Below, piece after piece: positions 1-6,362 of a DNA stretch of 15,697 nt. Position numbers and translations under genes: made by a program. Every line of letters begins with the position of its first letter. The stretch's first letter is position 1. The notes beneath the pieces are model-generated. The model saw nothing but the letters and a program-made list of their open reading frames with translations, did no database searches and had not been told where the DNA came from. Source of the stretch: Actinomycetes bacterium (lineage in GTDB: Bacteria > Actinomycetota > Actinomycetes > Propionibacteriales > Propionibacteriaceae); assembly GCA_023387135.1 (NCBI GenBank), contig JAEWIK010000228.1, forward strand, positions 1-15,697, given 5' to 3'.

Positions 1-884
1 ACACGGTGCTGATGGCGAACGCTCCGCAACGGCTGACCGCCACCGGCTATGGCGACCTGATCGAGAAGCTGCCGGCCGCCGCCGACTGGATTCTGGCGGA
101 CGAGGTCGGTGTCGAGCCGATCGAGCCCGACATCTGGGAACTGGTGCAGCCTGCCGCGCGCGAGGCACTGGCGGATCCCGCCGCCGTGGCGGCGGGGCGG
201 CCCGAGGCGGTCTCCTCCCTGGCGGAGGCGAGCCTCCTGTCCGGACTGGCGATGCAGGCGATGCGCTCGTCCAGACCCGCGTCCGGGGCCGGTCACCTGT
301 TCTCCCACGTGTGGGAGATGGAAGGGCACGGGGTGGACTGGGAACCGCCGCTGTCCCACGGTTTCAAGGTCGGCATCGGCACCGTCGCCTCCTGCGCGCT
401 GTGGGCGGAAGCGCTGAAGGTCGACCCTGCCGCGCTCGACGTGGACTCCCTCGTCGCCCACGCTCCCGACGCCGCCCAGATCGAGGCGAGGTGCAGGTCG
501 CTGCTGATCCCGCGGCTGGTGGACGCGGCCCTGGAACAGTCGCTGGACAAGCTGGTGACAGGCGACGCCCTGCGGGGGCGCCTGCGGGCCATCCAGCGTC
601 GCTGGCCGGAGATCCGGAGCCGCTGTGCCGCTCACCTCGTGACGCCCGAGGACGCCGCAGCCCGGTTGCGTGCCGCCGGAGCGCCGTACCACCCCAGCCA
701 GATCGGGATCGACCTGCAGCGCCTGCGGAGGACCCACTTCCAGGCGCAGCTCATCCGCTCGCGGTACACGATCCTCGACCTGCTGGCGGAACTCGGCGTC
801 TTCGAGAAGGTGGTCGACACCCTGTTCGGCCCCGACGGGTTCTGGACGCTGCAGCCGGTGCCCGCGCCCGAGCGGAGCAACTGA
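1..884 (+). CDS. araM: AraM/sn-glycerol-1-phosphate dehydrogenase-family protein, 5'-truncated by the window
   Basis: This is the C-terminal two thirds or so of an NAD(P)-dependent, metal-dependent dehydrogenase of the AraM/EgsA (glycerol-1-phosphate dehydrogenase) family. The reading frame is open to the window edge, so the GTG at 6 is probably internal. Counting from that GTG, the fragment shows the family pattern ATGYGDL with Asp17, then SRPASGAGH (His97) and LSHGFKVGIG (His118). Asp17, His97 and His118 are in the places expected for the metal ligands. The residue before His97 is Gly, where I expect Glu (SGAEH) in most relatives. The known reaction is reduction of dihydroxyacetone phosphate to glycerol 1-phosphate. 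In Bacillus subtilis araM lies next to araL in the arabinose operon, and here too an AraL-like gene follows with no gap. The substrate here is unknown; a related ketose phosphate is possible. Confidence 0.85.
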   Translation, partial: TVLMANAPQRLTATGYGDLIEKLPAAADWILADEVGVEPIEPDIWELVQPAAREALADPAAVAAGRPEAVSSLAEASLLSGLAMQAMRSSRPASGAGHLFSHVWEMEGHGVDWEPPLSHGFKVGIGTVASCALWAEALKVDPAALDVDSLVAHAPDAAQIEARCRSLLIPRLVDAALEQSLDKLVTGDALRGRLRAIQRRWPEIRSRCAAHLVTPEDAAARLRAAGAPYHPSQIGIDLQRLRRTHFQAQLIRSRYTILDLLAELGVFEKVVDTLFGPDGFWTLQPVPAPERSN

Positions 885-1709
885 ATGACTGCCGCCGAGC
901 AGCGCGTGGCGCCCCGGCGCTGGTACGGCGCGTACGTCTTCGACCTGGACGGCACCATCTATCTCGGAAACCAGTTGCTCCCGACAGTCTCCGAGACGAT
1001 CCGGCGGATCCACGAGGCCGGCGTACCGGTGCGCTACCTGTCGAACAACCCGACCCGTGACGTCGGCGAGTACCTGGACAAGCTCGGTCGGCTGGGCGTC
1101 CCCGTCGAGCCGGGCGAGGTGGTCAACACCCTGGTGTCCACCACGAGGTGGCTGCTCGCGCACCGCCCCGACGCGGTGGTCTACCCGATCGGGGAGGCAC
1201 CCCTCCACAGGGCGCTGGCGGAGGCGGGCATCGAGCTCAGCGACGACCCCTCCCGGATCGACATCGTGCTGGCGAGCTACGACAGGACCTTCGAGTACCG
1301 GAAGCTCCAGATCGCCTTCGACGCGCTGAGGTTCCACCGGCGGGCCGTCCTGATGTCGACGAACCCCGATCGCTACTGCCCCTTCCCCGGCGGCCGGGGC
1401 GAGCCCGACGCCGCCAGCATCGTCGCCGCCATCGAAGCCTGCACCGGCGTCGTCTGTGAGAGGACGTTCGGCAAGCCATCCGAGCTGATGGCCCAGATGG
1501 TGCTGCAGACCGTGGAGGCCGAGCCGTCGGACGCCGTCATGATCGGGGACCGGCTCGCCACCGACATCGCCATGGGGATCGCCGCGGGCATGGACACGGC
1601 GCTCGTGCTGACCGGCGACTCGCGGCGCGAGGAGCTCGACACGCTGCCGACGTCCCTACATCCCACCTACGTCCTGGAGCAGCTCGCCGACCTGCTCCCG
1701 GAGTCGTGA
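885..1709 (+). CDS. HAD-IIA family sugar-phosphate phosphatase (NagD/AraL-like)
   Basis: This 274-residue protein is a cytoplasmic phosphatase of the HAD superfamily, subclass IIA. All HAD motifs are visible: nucleophile and acid Asp20/Asp22 in VFDLDGTIYLG, motif II in YLSNNPTRD (51-59), motif III Lys197 in FGKPSELM, and the metal-binding acidic pair Asp222/Asp227 in IGDRLATDI. The length is normal for NagD/AraL proteins. The ATG directly follows the stop of the araM-like gene, so the two are translationally linked. AraL-type enzymes hydrolyse a broad range of sugar phosphates and may remove toxic phosphorylated intermediates. A 43-base gap separates it from the FGGY kinase, suggesting one operon. 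Family assignment is firm; the substrate cannot be told from sequence. Confidence 0.9.
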   Translation: MTAAEQRVAPRRWYGAYVFDLDGTIYLGNQLLPTVSETIRRIHEAGVPVRYLSNNPTRDVGEYLDKLGRLGVPVEPGEVVNTLVSTTRWLLAHRPDAVVYPIGEAPLHRALAEAGIELSDDPSRIDIVLASYDRTFEYRKLQIAFDALRFHRRAVLMSTNPDRYCPFPGGRGEPDAASIVAAIEACTGVVCERTFGKPSELMAQMVLQTVEAEPSDAVMIGDRLATDIAMGIAAGMDTALVLTGDSRREELDTLPTSLHPTYVLEQLADLLPES

Positions 1710-1752
1710 AGCCACCACCTCCACCCGCTCGAGGACTCACTGAAGGAGCGTC

Positions 1753-3309
1753 ATGCACGCCACTCGATCCGACGGTCCACTGGTCGTGGCCGTCGACACG
1801 TCCACGACGGCGACGAAGGCCGTCGTCGTCGACCCCACCGGACGGGTGCTCGCGACGGGACGGAGCGACATCCCGCTGTACACCCCCGCGGACGGCTTCT
1901 ACGAGCACGACCCGCGCGACTGGTGGCGCACCACCGACGAGGCGGTCAGCGCCGCCGTCGCCGCACTCGACGGGGTCGACCGCTCCCGGATCGCGGCGAT
2001 GTGCGTGACTCCGCAACGCCAGTCCTTCGGCCTGTTCAGGGCCGACGGCGAGCCGATTCGGCGCGGGCCGCTCTGGCTCGACAGCCGCGCTTCCGAACAG
2101 GTGGCTCGCTACGGCAGTGAAGCAGTCCACCAACTCTCCGGCATGCCGCCGGACGTCACCCCGTCGCTGTACAAGCTGGCGTGGCTGAAGGAGAAGGAAC
2201 CTGACATCCTCGCGGCGGCCGACAAGGTGGTCGGCGTCCACGGCTACGTGACGTTCTGCCTCACCGGCGAGTGGCTGGACTCGACGGCGACCGCCGACAG
2301 CCTCGGGCTGTACGACATGGTGCGCCTCGACTTCGCCGACGCGCTGCTGGAGATCGCGGGAACCTCGCGCGCGCAGATGGCCACGCTCGTCCCGGCCGGG
2401 GACGTCATGGGCGAGGTCAGGGCGGAGATCGCACGGGGCTGGGGCCTGACGGGTCCGATCCCGCTGGTGGCAGGCTGCGGGGACGGGCAGGCCGCCGCCC
2501 TCGGCGCCGGAGCTGTCAGGCCCGACGAGGCGTACCTGAACATGGGCACCGCCATCGTCATGGGCGTGCACTCGGAGACGTACCGCTGCGGTTCGGTGTA
2601 CCGGACCGACGTCGCCGGGCTACCGGGCCAGTACGTCCTGGAGGCCGTGCAGAACTCGGGGGCCTACCTGGCGGGCTGGTTCCGCGAGAACCTCGGCGAC
2701 CCCGCGCTGGGCGGCAAGCCCGATCCGGAGCTCGACAGGCAGGCCGCCGCGGCCGGGATCGGTGCGGCAGGGCTGGTGGCGCTGCCGTACTGGAACGCCG
2801 TGCAGAGTCCCCACTGGGATCCTGTCGCGCGCGGGGCCATCGTCGGTTTCACGGGCGGGCACGGCAGGGGGCACGCCTACCGGGCAGTCCTCGAAGGCCT
2901 GAGCCTTGAGACTGCGCGCAACCTCCGCAGCATGGAGGAGGACGCCGGGACCGCGATCAGCCAGGTGAGGGTGATGGGTGGCGGCCAGCGCTCGCCGCTG
3001 TGGCGGCAGATCATGACCGACGCCCTCGGCATCCCTCTCGTCGCCTGCGAGGCGGACGAGATCTCGGCGCTCGGGGCGGCCATCATGGCGATGGCGGTGA
3101 CGGGAGCCCACGGTGCCGTCCCCGACATCGCGCGCAGCGCCGGCGAGATGGCGAGGCAGGGCGAGGTGTACGAACCCGACCTCGCGGCGCATCGGCAGTA
3201 CCTCGAGATCGGCGAACTCCAGGGCGAGCTGTACGACCGCCTGAAGGACCTCTTCCCCAAGCTGCACGCCTACGCCGCAGGACACCCGCAGGAGAGCCCC
3301 GTCACCTGA
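1753..3309 (+). CDS. FGGY-family carbohydrate kinase (xylulokinase-like)
   Basis: This 518-residue protein is an ATP-dependent sugar or polyol kinase with the two actin-like FGGY domains. The N-terminal phosphate-binding loop is VAVDTSTTATK, with Asp15. The segment TPSLYKLAWLKEKEP (136-150) corresponds to the first FGGY signature, the catalytic base is Asp244 in AGCGDGQAAALG, followed by LNMGTA (262-267), and the C-terminal domain has RGHAYRAVLEGLSLE and MGGGQRSPLWRQIM. The AAGGAG site at 1743-1748, four bases before the ATG, supports this start. It resembles XylB-type kinases most, but family members phosphorylate pentuloses, glycerol, erythritol and other substrates, so the substrate is open. 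The ApnO/ApnL-like genes elsewhere in the window make a tetrulose or tetritol plausible. It is the last gene of the plus-strand operon and converges on the SDR gene. Confidence 0.92.
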   Translation: MHATRSDGPLVVAVDTSTTATKAVVVDPTGRVLATGRSDIPLYTPADGFYEHDPRDWWRTTDEAVSAAVAALDGVDRSRIAAMCVTPQRQSFGLFRADGEPIRRGPLWLDSRASEQVARYGSEAVHQLSGMPPDVTPSLYKLAWLKEKEPDILAAADKVVGVHGYVTFCLTGEWLDSTATADSLGLYDMVRLDFADALLEIAGTSRAQMATLVPAGDVMGEVRAEIARGWGLTGPIPLVAGCGDGQAAALGAGAVRPDEAYLNMGTAIVMGVHSETYRCGSVYRTDVAGLPGQYVLEAVQNSGAYLAGWFRENLGDPALGGKPDPELDRQAAAAGIGAAGLVALPYWNAVQSPHWDPVARGAIVGFTGGHGRGHAYRAVLEGLSLETARNLRSMEEDAGTAISQVRVMGGGQRSPLWRQIMTDALGIPLVACEADEISALGAAIMAMAVTGAHGAVPDIARSAGEMARQGEVYEPDLAAHRQYLEIGELQGELYDRLKDLFPKLHAYAAGHPQESPVT

Positions 3310-3322
3310 GCCACTGCCGTCC

Positions 3323-3339
3323 CGCCGGGGCGCCCGGCG
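3323..3339. terminator. GC-rich hairpin between convergent genes, possible two-way terminator
   Basis: A perfect 7-base-pair stem (CGCCGGG / CCCGGCG) with a 3-base loop fills the 36-base gap between the stop of the FGGY kinase and the stop of the SDR gene on the other strand. Neither side has a clear run of T, so termination efficiency is uncertain. Its position between converging operons supports the role. Confidence 0.5.
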
Positions 3340-3345
3340 CGGCGG

Positions 3346-4110
3346 CTACAGCGTCGACATCCCTCCGTCGACGAAGAGCATGCCGCCGGTCGCGTACGCC
3401 GACTCGTCGCTCGCGAAGTAGACGTACGCGCCGGTGGTCTCCTCGACGGTGCCGGGACGACCCATCGGGATCCTGGCGTCGATGGCCTGCGCCAGCGCCG
3501 GGTCGTTGCGGATCTTGTCCACCAGGGGAGTGAGGGTGTGGCCGGGGATGACAGTGTTCACGCGGATCCCGTCCTTGGCGTAGTCCATGGCGGTGGTCCG
3601 GGCCAGCCCGTGAGTGCCTGCTTTGGTCGCCGAATAGGCGGAATACCCGGCACCTTCGCCGGTGATCCCGGTGGGTGACCCCGACACGATGATCGACCCC
3701 CGCATGCCGGATCGGGGCTCCTGGGAGAGCATGCGCCGCACGGCGCAGCGCACGGTGTGGAAACATCCTGTGAGGTTGATGTCGACGGTGGTGCGCCAGA
3801 CCTCCGGCGGCACGTCCGAGATCCTGGCGTCCTGGCCGATGAGCTGGACGGCCGCGTTCGCGACCACGACGTCGAGCCTGCCGGGCACCTGCGCGAAGGC
3901 GTCCTCCACCGCCTCGAGGTCGGTGAGGTCGCACAGCAGCACGTGGGCCCTGTCACCGAGCCCGGCGCACGCCGCTTCGAGGTTCTCCCGGTGCCGCCCG
4001 AGGAACCAGACGTCGGCGCCCTCGGCGACGAAGCGGCGAGCCACGCCGCGTCCGATCCCGGAGCCCGCACCGGTGACGACGGCGTGAAGCCCCGACAGTT
4101 GTTCAGCCAT
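3346..4110 (-). CDS. SDR-family NAD(P)-dependent sugar or polyol dehydrogenase
   Basis: This 254-residue classical short-chain dehydrogenase/reductase has TGAGSGIG at 13-20 for dinucleotide binding, Asp61 (CDLTD), ANAA at 84-87, Asn112 (INLTG), Ser145, and the catalytic Tyr159-x-x-x-Lys163 (YSATK). The spacing from Ser145 to Tyr159 is one residue longer than usual. The C-terminal GGMLFVDGG is typical. The start is well supported: AGGAGG at 4117-4122 lies six bases before the ATG, inside the end of the upstream TIM-barrel gene, which overlaps it by eight bases. The two proteins are therefore made from one message. SDR enzymes of this kind oxidise aldoses to lactones or interconvert ketoses and polyols. 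Given the lactonase in the locus, an aldose 1-dehydrogenase is possible, but a tetrulose or polyol dehydrogenase fits equally well. Confidence 0.9.
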   Translation of the reverse strand: MAEQLSGLHAVVTGAGSGIGRGVARRFVAEGADVWFLGRHRENLEAACAGLGDRAHVLLCDLTDLEAVEDAFAQVPGRLDVVVANAAVQLIGQDARISDVPPEVWRTTVDINLTGCFHTVRCAVRRMLSQEPRSGMRGSIIVSGSPTGITGEGAGYSAYSATKAGTHGLARTTAMDYAKDGIRVNTVIPGHTLTPLVDKIRNDPALAQAIDARIPMGRPGTVEETTGAYVYFASDESAYATGGMLFVDGGMSTL

Positions 4111-4948
4111 GGATGGCCTCCTCGATGGCGTACGTGGCGGGCGCCGTCAGGCGCTGGCGCTCCTTGAGGTACCCGACGGCGTCGCGCACCCAGATCTCCT
4201 CCAGCTCGCAGGTCCGAGCGAGTGTCTCCTGTCTGGTGAGCCAGTGCTCGACGATCTGGTTGACCGCGCGACCCTTGGCGTCCAACTCCGTGACCATGGC
4301 GTCATAGTCGAGCAGGCCCGCTCCCAGCGGAGCCCCAGCGAGGGTGAACCCGATCATCCCCTCCTTGCGGGAGAAGGCGAAGTCCTTCACGTGCAAGTTC
4401 ACCACGTAGGGCGCTGCCTTGGTGATGACCTCGGTCGGATGCTCCAGCCTGGCCACGCTGTTGCCGGGGTCGAGGCAGATGCCCAGCGCCGGCGACGCCA
4501 CCGCCTCGACCACTCCGACGAGTTCGTCGGTGCTGAACTGCTCGTAGGTCTCCAGGCCCAGGGTCACGCCGGCGCGTTCGTAGGCGGGCAGGACGCTGGC
4601 GAGGGACGCGACGGCGTCCCTCGGTGTCGGTGTGCCACGTGGACTGCTCAGCATCGACCTGACGAACCGCGAGCCCGTCGTGACGGCGAGGTCGAGGAAG
4701 CGCAGCAGGTGCTCGCTCTCGACGCCCTTGGTGCCGAGCTCAAGCTCGAGTCCCAGCGTCCGCGCCTCGGTCGTGACCTGACTGACGAAGGTACTGTCGC
4801 CTGCGTCCAGGGCTGGTTGGTCGCACACCTGAACCAGACCGACCCCCAGCGCCGAGACCGCCTGCAGGACTTCCACGACGGTGAACGGACGGGGGTTGTC
4901 GGGGTGCATCCGCCAGCTGAAGGCGTAAGTACTCACTCCAAGCGTCAC
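4103..4948 (-). CDS. TIM-barrel sugar isomerase/epimerase-family enzyme (OiaC-type decarboxylase or tetrulose-phosphate epimerase candidate)
   Basis: This 281-residue protein has the xylose-isomerase-like TIM-barrel fold (AP endonuclease 2 family). From the GTG start the expected metal ligands are Glu133 (LGLETYEQF), Asp160 (CLDPGNSV), His186 (NLHVKDF) and Glu234 (IVEHW). An in-frame ATG at 4960 would add four residues (MEVR), but those codons contain GGAGG at 4954-4958, ideally placed five bases before GTG 4948. The protein then begins (M)TLGVSTYAFSW, a natural first strand. The family includes OiaC, which decarboxylates 3-oxo-isoapionate to L-erythrulose, and EryC-like tetrulose-phosphate epimerases. 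The ApnO/ApnL-like genes favour the first; neither is proved. It is the first gene of a two-gene operon with the SDR and diverges from the ABC importer. Confidence 0.88.
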   Translation of the reverse strand: MTLGVSTYAFSWRMHPDNPRPFTVVEVLQAVSALGVGLVQVCDQPALDAGDSTFVSQVTTEARTLGLELELGTKGVESEHLLRFLDLAVTTGSRFVRSMLSSPRGTPTPRDAVASLASVLPAYERAGVTLGLETYEQFSTDELVGVVEAVASPALGICLDPGNSVARLEHPTEVITKAAPYVVNLHVKDFAFSRKEGMIGFTLAGAPLGAGLLDYDAMVTELDAKGRAVNQIVEHWLTRQETLARTCELEEIWVRDAVGYLKERQRLTAPATYAIEEAIHG

Positions 4949-4953
4949 TCGAA

Positions 4954-4958
4954 CCTCC
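4954..4958 (-). promoter_or_regulatory. Ribosome binding site that decides the start of the TIM-barrel gene
   Basis: GGAGG on the minus strand lies five bases before GTG 4948. It overlaps the codons of the longer alternative start at ATG 4960, which has no comparable site. This argues for the GTG start. Confidence 0.75.
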
Positions 4959-4959
4959 A

Positions 4960-4983
4960 TTGCTTCTGGTACGCCAGTGGTAT
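4960..4983 (-). promoter_or_regulatory. Third, weaker copy of the putative GntR operator
   Basis: Read on the minus strand, these 24 bases match the operator at 5094-5117 at 15 of 24 positions, including the block ACTGGC and the AG and G of the second half. The core also contains the short palindrome CTGG-n4-CCAG. It lies directly upstream of the GGAGG site of the TIM-barrel gene and downstream of a candidate promoter, where a bound repressor could block the start of transcription. The match is modest, so this is tentative. Confidence 0.4.
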
Positions 4984-4992
4984 CGCGTTGAG

Positions 4993-5022
4993 ATCTTAAG
5001 GCCGACGGGCCGAGCCTGACTA
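4993..5022 (-). promoter_or_regulatory. Possible promoter of the TIM-barrel/SDR operon
   Basis: On the minus strand TAGTCA (5017-5022) and TAAGAT (4993-4998) are separated by 18 bases, with four of six consensus matches in each box. Transcription would start near 4986, just before the third operator copy. A second option for this operon is the TAGGAT at 5094-5099, also on the minus strand, but its -35 is poor. Confidence 0.35.
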
Positions 5023-5070
5023 CACGTTTCGGGTCCTACGCAGTTTTTTGCATCGGCCTCAGCGTCCCCC

Positions 5071-5098
5071 TTGACCACGCGAACTCCACTGATATCCT
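5071..5098 (+). promoter_or_regulatory. Promoter of the ABC importer operon
   Basis: A near-consensus -35 box TTGACC (5071-5076) is followed after 16 bases by TATCCT (5093-5098), four of six matches to the -10 box. The start point would be near 5105, giving a leader of about 80 bases. The palindrome at 5094-5117 covers the -10 box and start point, the usual place for a repressor site. Confidence 0.55.
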
Positions 5099-5117
5099 AC
5101 TGGCATCCTAGTTGGAT
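5094..5117. promoter_or_regulatory. Putative GntR operator of the ABC importer
   Basis: This is a 24-base imperfect palindrome with half-site ATCCnACTnGnA; nine of twelve positions pair symmetrically. It overlaps the -10 box and predicted start of the importer promoter. The same sequence occurs with 19 of 24 identities at 13227-13250, inside the apnO promoter; the shared core is CTACTGnnATnCTAGTTG. Size, symmetry and position fit a dimeric GntR/FCD repressor, and such a gene (10080-10766) is in the locus. Binding is inferred. Confidence 0.65.
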
Positions 5118-5120
5118 AAC

Positions 5121-5168
5121 AGCGGGAACCGACGGTCAAGGCCGACCCCGCTGCTTCGCGCAGGAAGC
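5121..5168 (+). other. Two consecutive small hairpins in the leader of the importer mRNA
   Basis: AGCGGG at 5121-5126 can pair with CCCGCT at 5147-5152, followed at once by GCTTC (5153-5157) pairing with GAAGC (5164-5168). Both lie between the predicted start point and the AAGGAG site at 5174-5179. They could protect the 5' end of the message or may be chance pairing in GC-rich DNA. I do not recognise a known riboswitch. Confidence 0.25.
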
Positions 5169-5185
5169 GCTCAAAGGAGAGCAAC

Positions 5186-6283
5186 ATGAAGAAGACCTGG
5201 AGGGTGCTCGCTGTCGGCTGCTTCCTCACGCTGACCTCGGCGTGCGGAAGCGTCGGAGGAGGCACCGCCACCAGCGGACCCGCCACTGACCCGGGCCAGT
5301 CCCAACCACCGGCTGCCGCCGGCCTCAACCTCGATGTGCCGGCAGGCTCGCTTGCCGACAAGACGATCTGTTTCAACTTCCAGGCACTGGAGACCGAGTT
5401 CTGGGCGGCGGGCAAGACGGCCATCTCCGAGGCGCTCGTCAAGTCCGGCGCGAAGGTCCTGGAGTTCAACTCGAACGAGGACGCGAACCGCCAGCTCGAG
5501 CAGATCAAGGACTGCATCACGCAGAAGGCCGACGGCATCATCTTCATCCCGCAGGACGGCGCCAGCGCCAACACTGTGATCAAGGCCGCCAACCAGGCCA
5601 ACGTGCCTGTCGTGGCGTTCAACCGTCCGCCGGCCGACGACTCCGGCAAGGCCATCGTCGTGGTGGCGGACAACCGCGGTGTCGCCAAGCAGACAGTCGA
5701 CTACATGGTGAGCGTCGCCCAGAAGCAGAAGGAAGCCACCGGCAAGAAGCTCCAGCCGCTGATCATGGTGGGCGATCTCGCCGACGTGAACGCCGTCGAT
5801 CGCCGCAGCGGCTACTACGACGCCGTCAACGGCCACGACGACCTGTTCGAGAAGACCATCGAGGTCGAGACCAAGTGGGACGCCACCACCGCGCAGCAGA
5901 ACCTGCAGAGCGCCCTCCAGGCCAACCCGAACGTGGACCTGATCTTCACCTCGTCCGACTTCATGTACCCGCAGATCCAGTCGGTGCTGTCGCCGCTGGG
6001 CAAGTGGAAGCCGTCCGGCGAGCAGGGCCACGTGATCCTCGGTGGACTCGACGGTGACAACAGGGCCTGCGGCCTGATGAAGTCGAAGTACGTCGACTCC
6101 ACGGGCGTCCAGGACCTGCTGTTCGAGGCCGAGAAGTCCATCACCGAACTGACGGCGGCGATCAACGCCGGCGAGAAGCAGCCCGGCAAGGTCGTCCGCG
6201 ACCCCGGCTTCGCGCTCACCCTGGCCAACCTCGACACGAAGCAGTCGGACATGTGGGGTTGCGTCATCGAGCCGCCGATGTAA
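5186..6283 (+). CDS. Sugar ABC transporter substrate-binding lipoprotein (RbsB-type)
   Basis: This 365-residue protein is the extracellular sugar-binding component of an ABC importer. It begins with a lipoprotein signal: basic MKKTWR, a hydrophobic stretch, and the lipobox LTSAC with the lipidated Cys at residue 20, then a Gly/Thr/Pro-rich linker to about residue 50. The rest is a periplasmic-binding-protein (type 1, RbsB-like) fold, with the first strand KTICFNFQALETEFW and the later segments DGIIFIPQDG and VDLIFTSSD. AAGGAG at 5174-5179, six bases before the ATG, sets the start. It is first in the order binding protein-permease-ATPase-permease. The ligand cannot be read from sequence; the locus suggests D-apiose or a related branched sugar or sugar acid. 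A strong hairpin follows the stop codon and may raise its level above that of the membrane parts. Confidence 0.92.
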   Translation: MKKTWRVLAVGCFLTLTSACGSVGGGTATSGPATDPGQSQPPAAAGLNLDVPAGSLADKTICFNFQALETEFWAAGKTAISEALVKSGAKVLEFNSNEDANRQLEQIKDCITQKADGIIFIPQDGASANTVIKAANQANVPVVAFNRPPADDSGKAIVVVADNRGVAKQTVDYMVSVAQKQKEATGKKLQPLIMVGDLADVNAVDRRSGYYDAVNGHDDLFEKTIEVETKWDATTAQQNLQSALQANPNVDLIFTSSDFMYPQIQSVLSPLGKWKPSGEQGHVILGGLDGDNRACGLMKSKYVDSTGVQDLLFEAEKSITELTAAINAGEKQPGKVVRDPGFALTLANLDTKQSDMWGCVIEPPM

Positions 6284-6295
6284 CGATCCCCTCTG

Positions 6296-6334
6296 GGTGG
6301 GCCCCCGGCCGAGTCGCCGGCCGGGAGGCCCACC
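6296..6334 (+). other. Long hairpin between binding-protein and permease genes (mRNA stabiliser or partial terminator)
   Basis: A 16-base-pair stem runs from 6296-6311 to 6318-6334, broken only by one bulged A at 6326, with a six-base loop. It fills most of the 79-base gap between the two genes. No T run follows, so full termination is unlikely. Hairpins in this place in sugar ABC operons commonly protect the 3' end of the binding-protein message; that role is inferred here. Confidence 0.6.
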
Positions 6335-6362
6335 TGCCTGTCGCCGCCTCAGGAAAGCAACC

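Noticed and set aside
5042..5049. Run of T in the divergent intergenic region that could mark a terminator
   Set aside because: No GC stem precedes it on either strand, and no transcript needs to end there.
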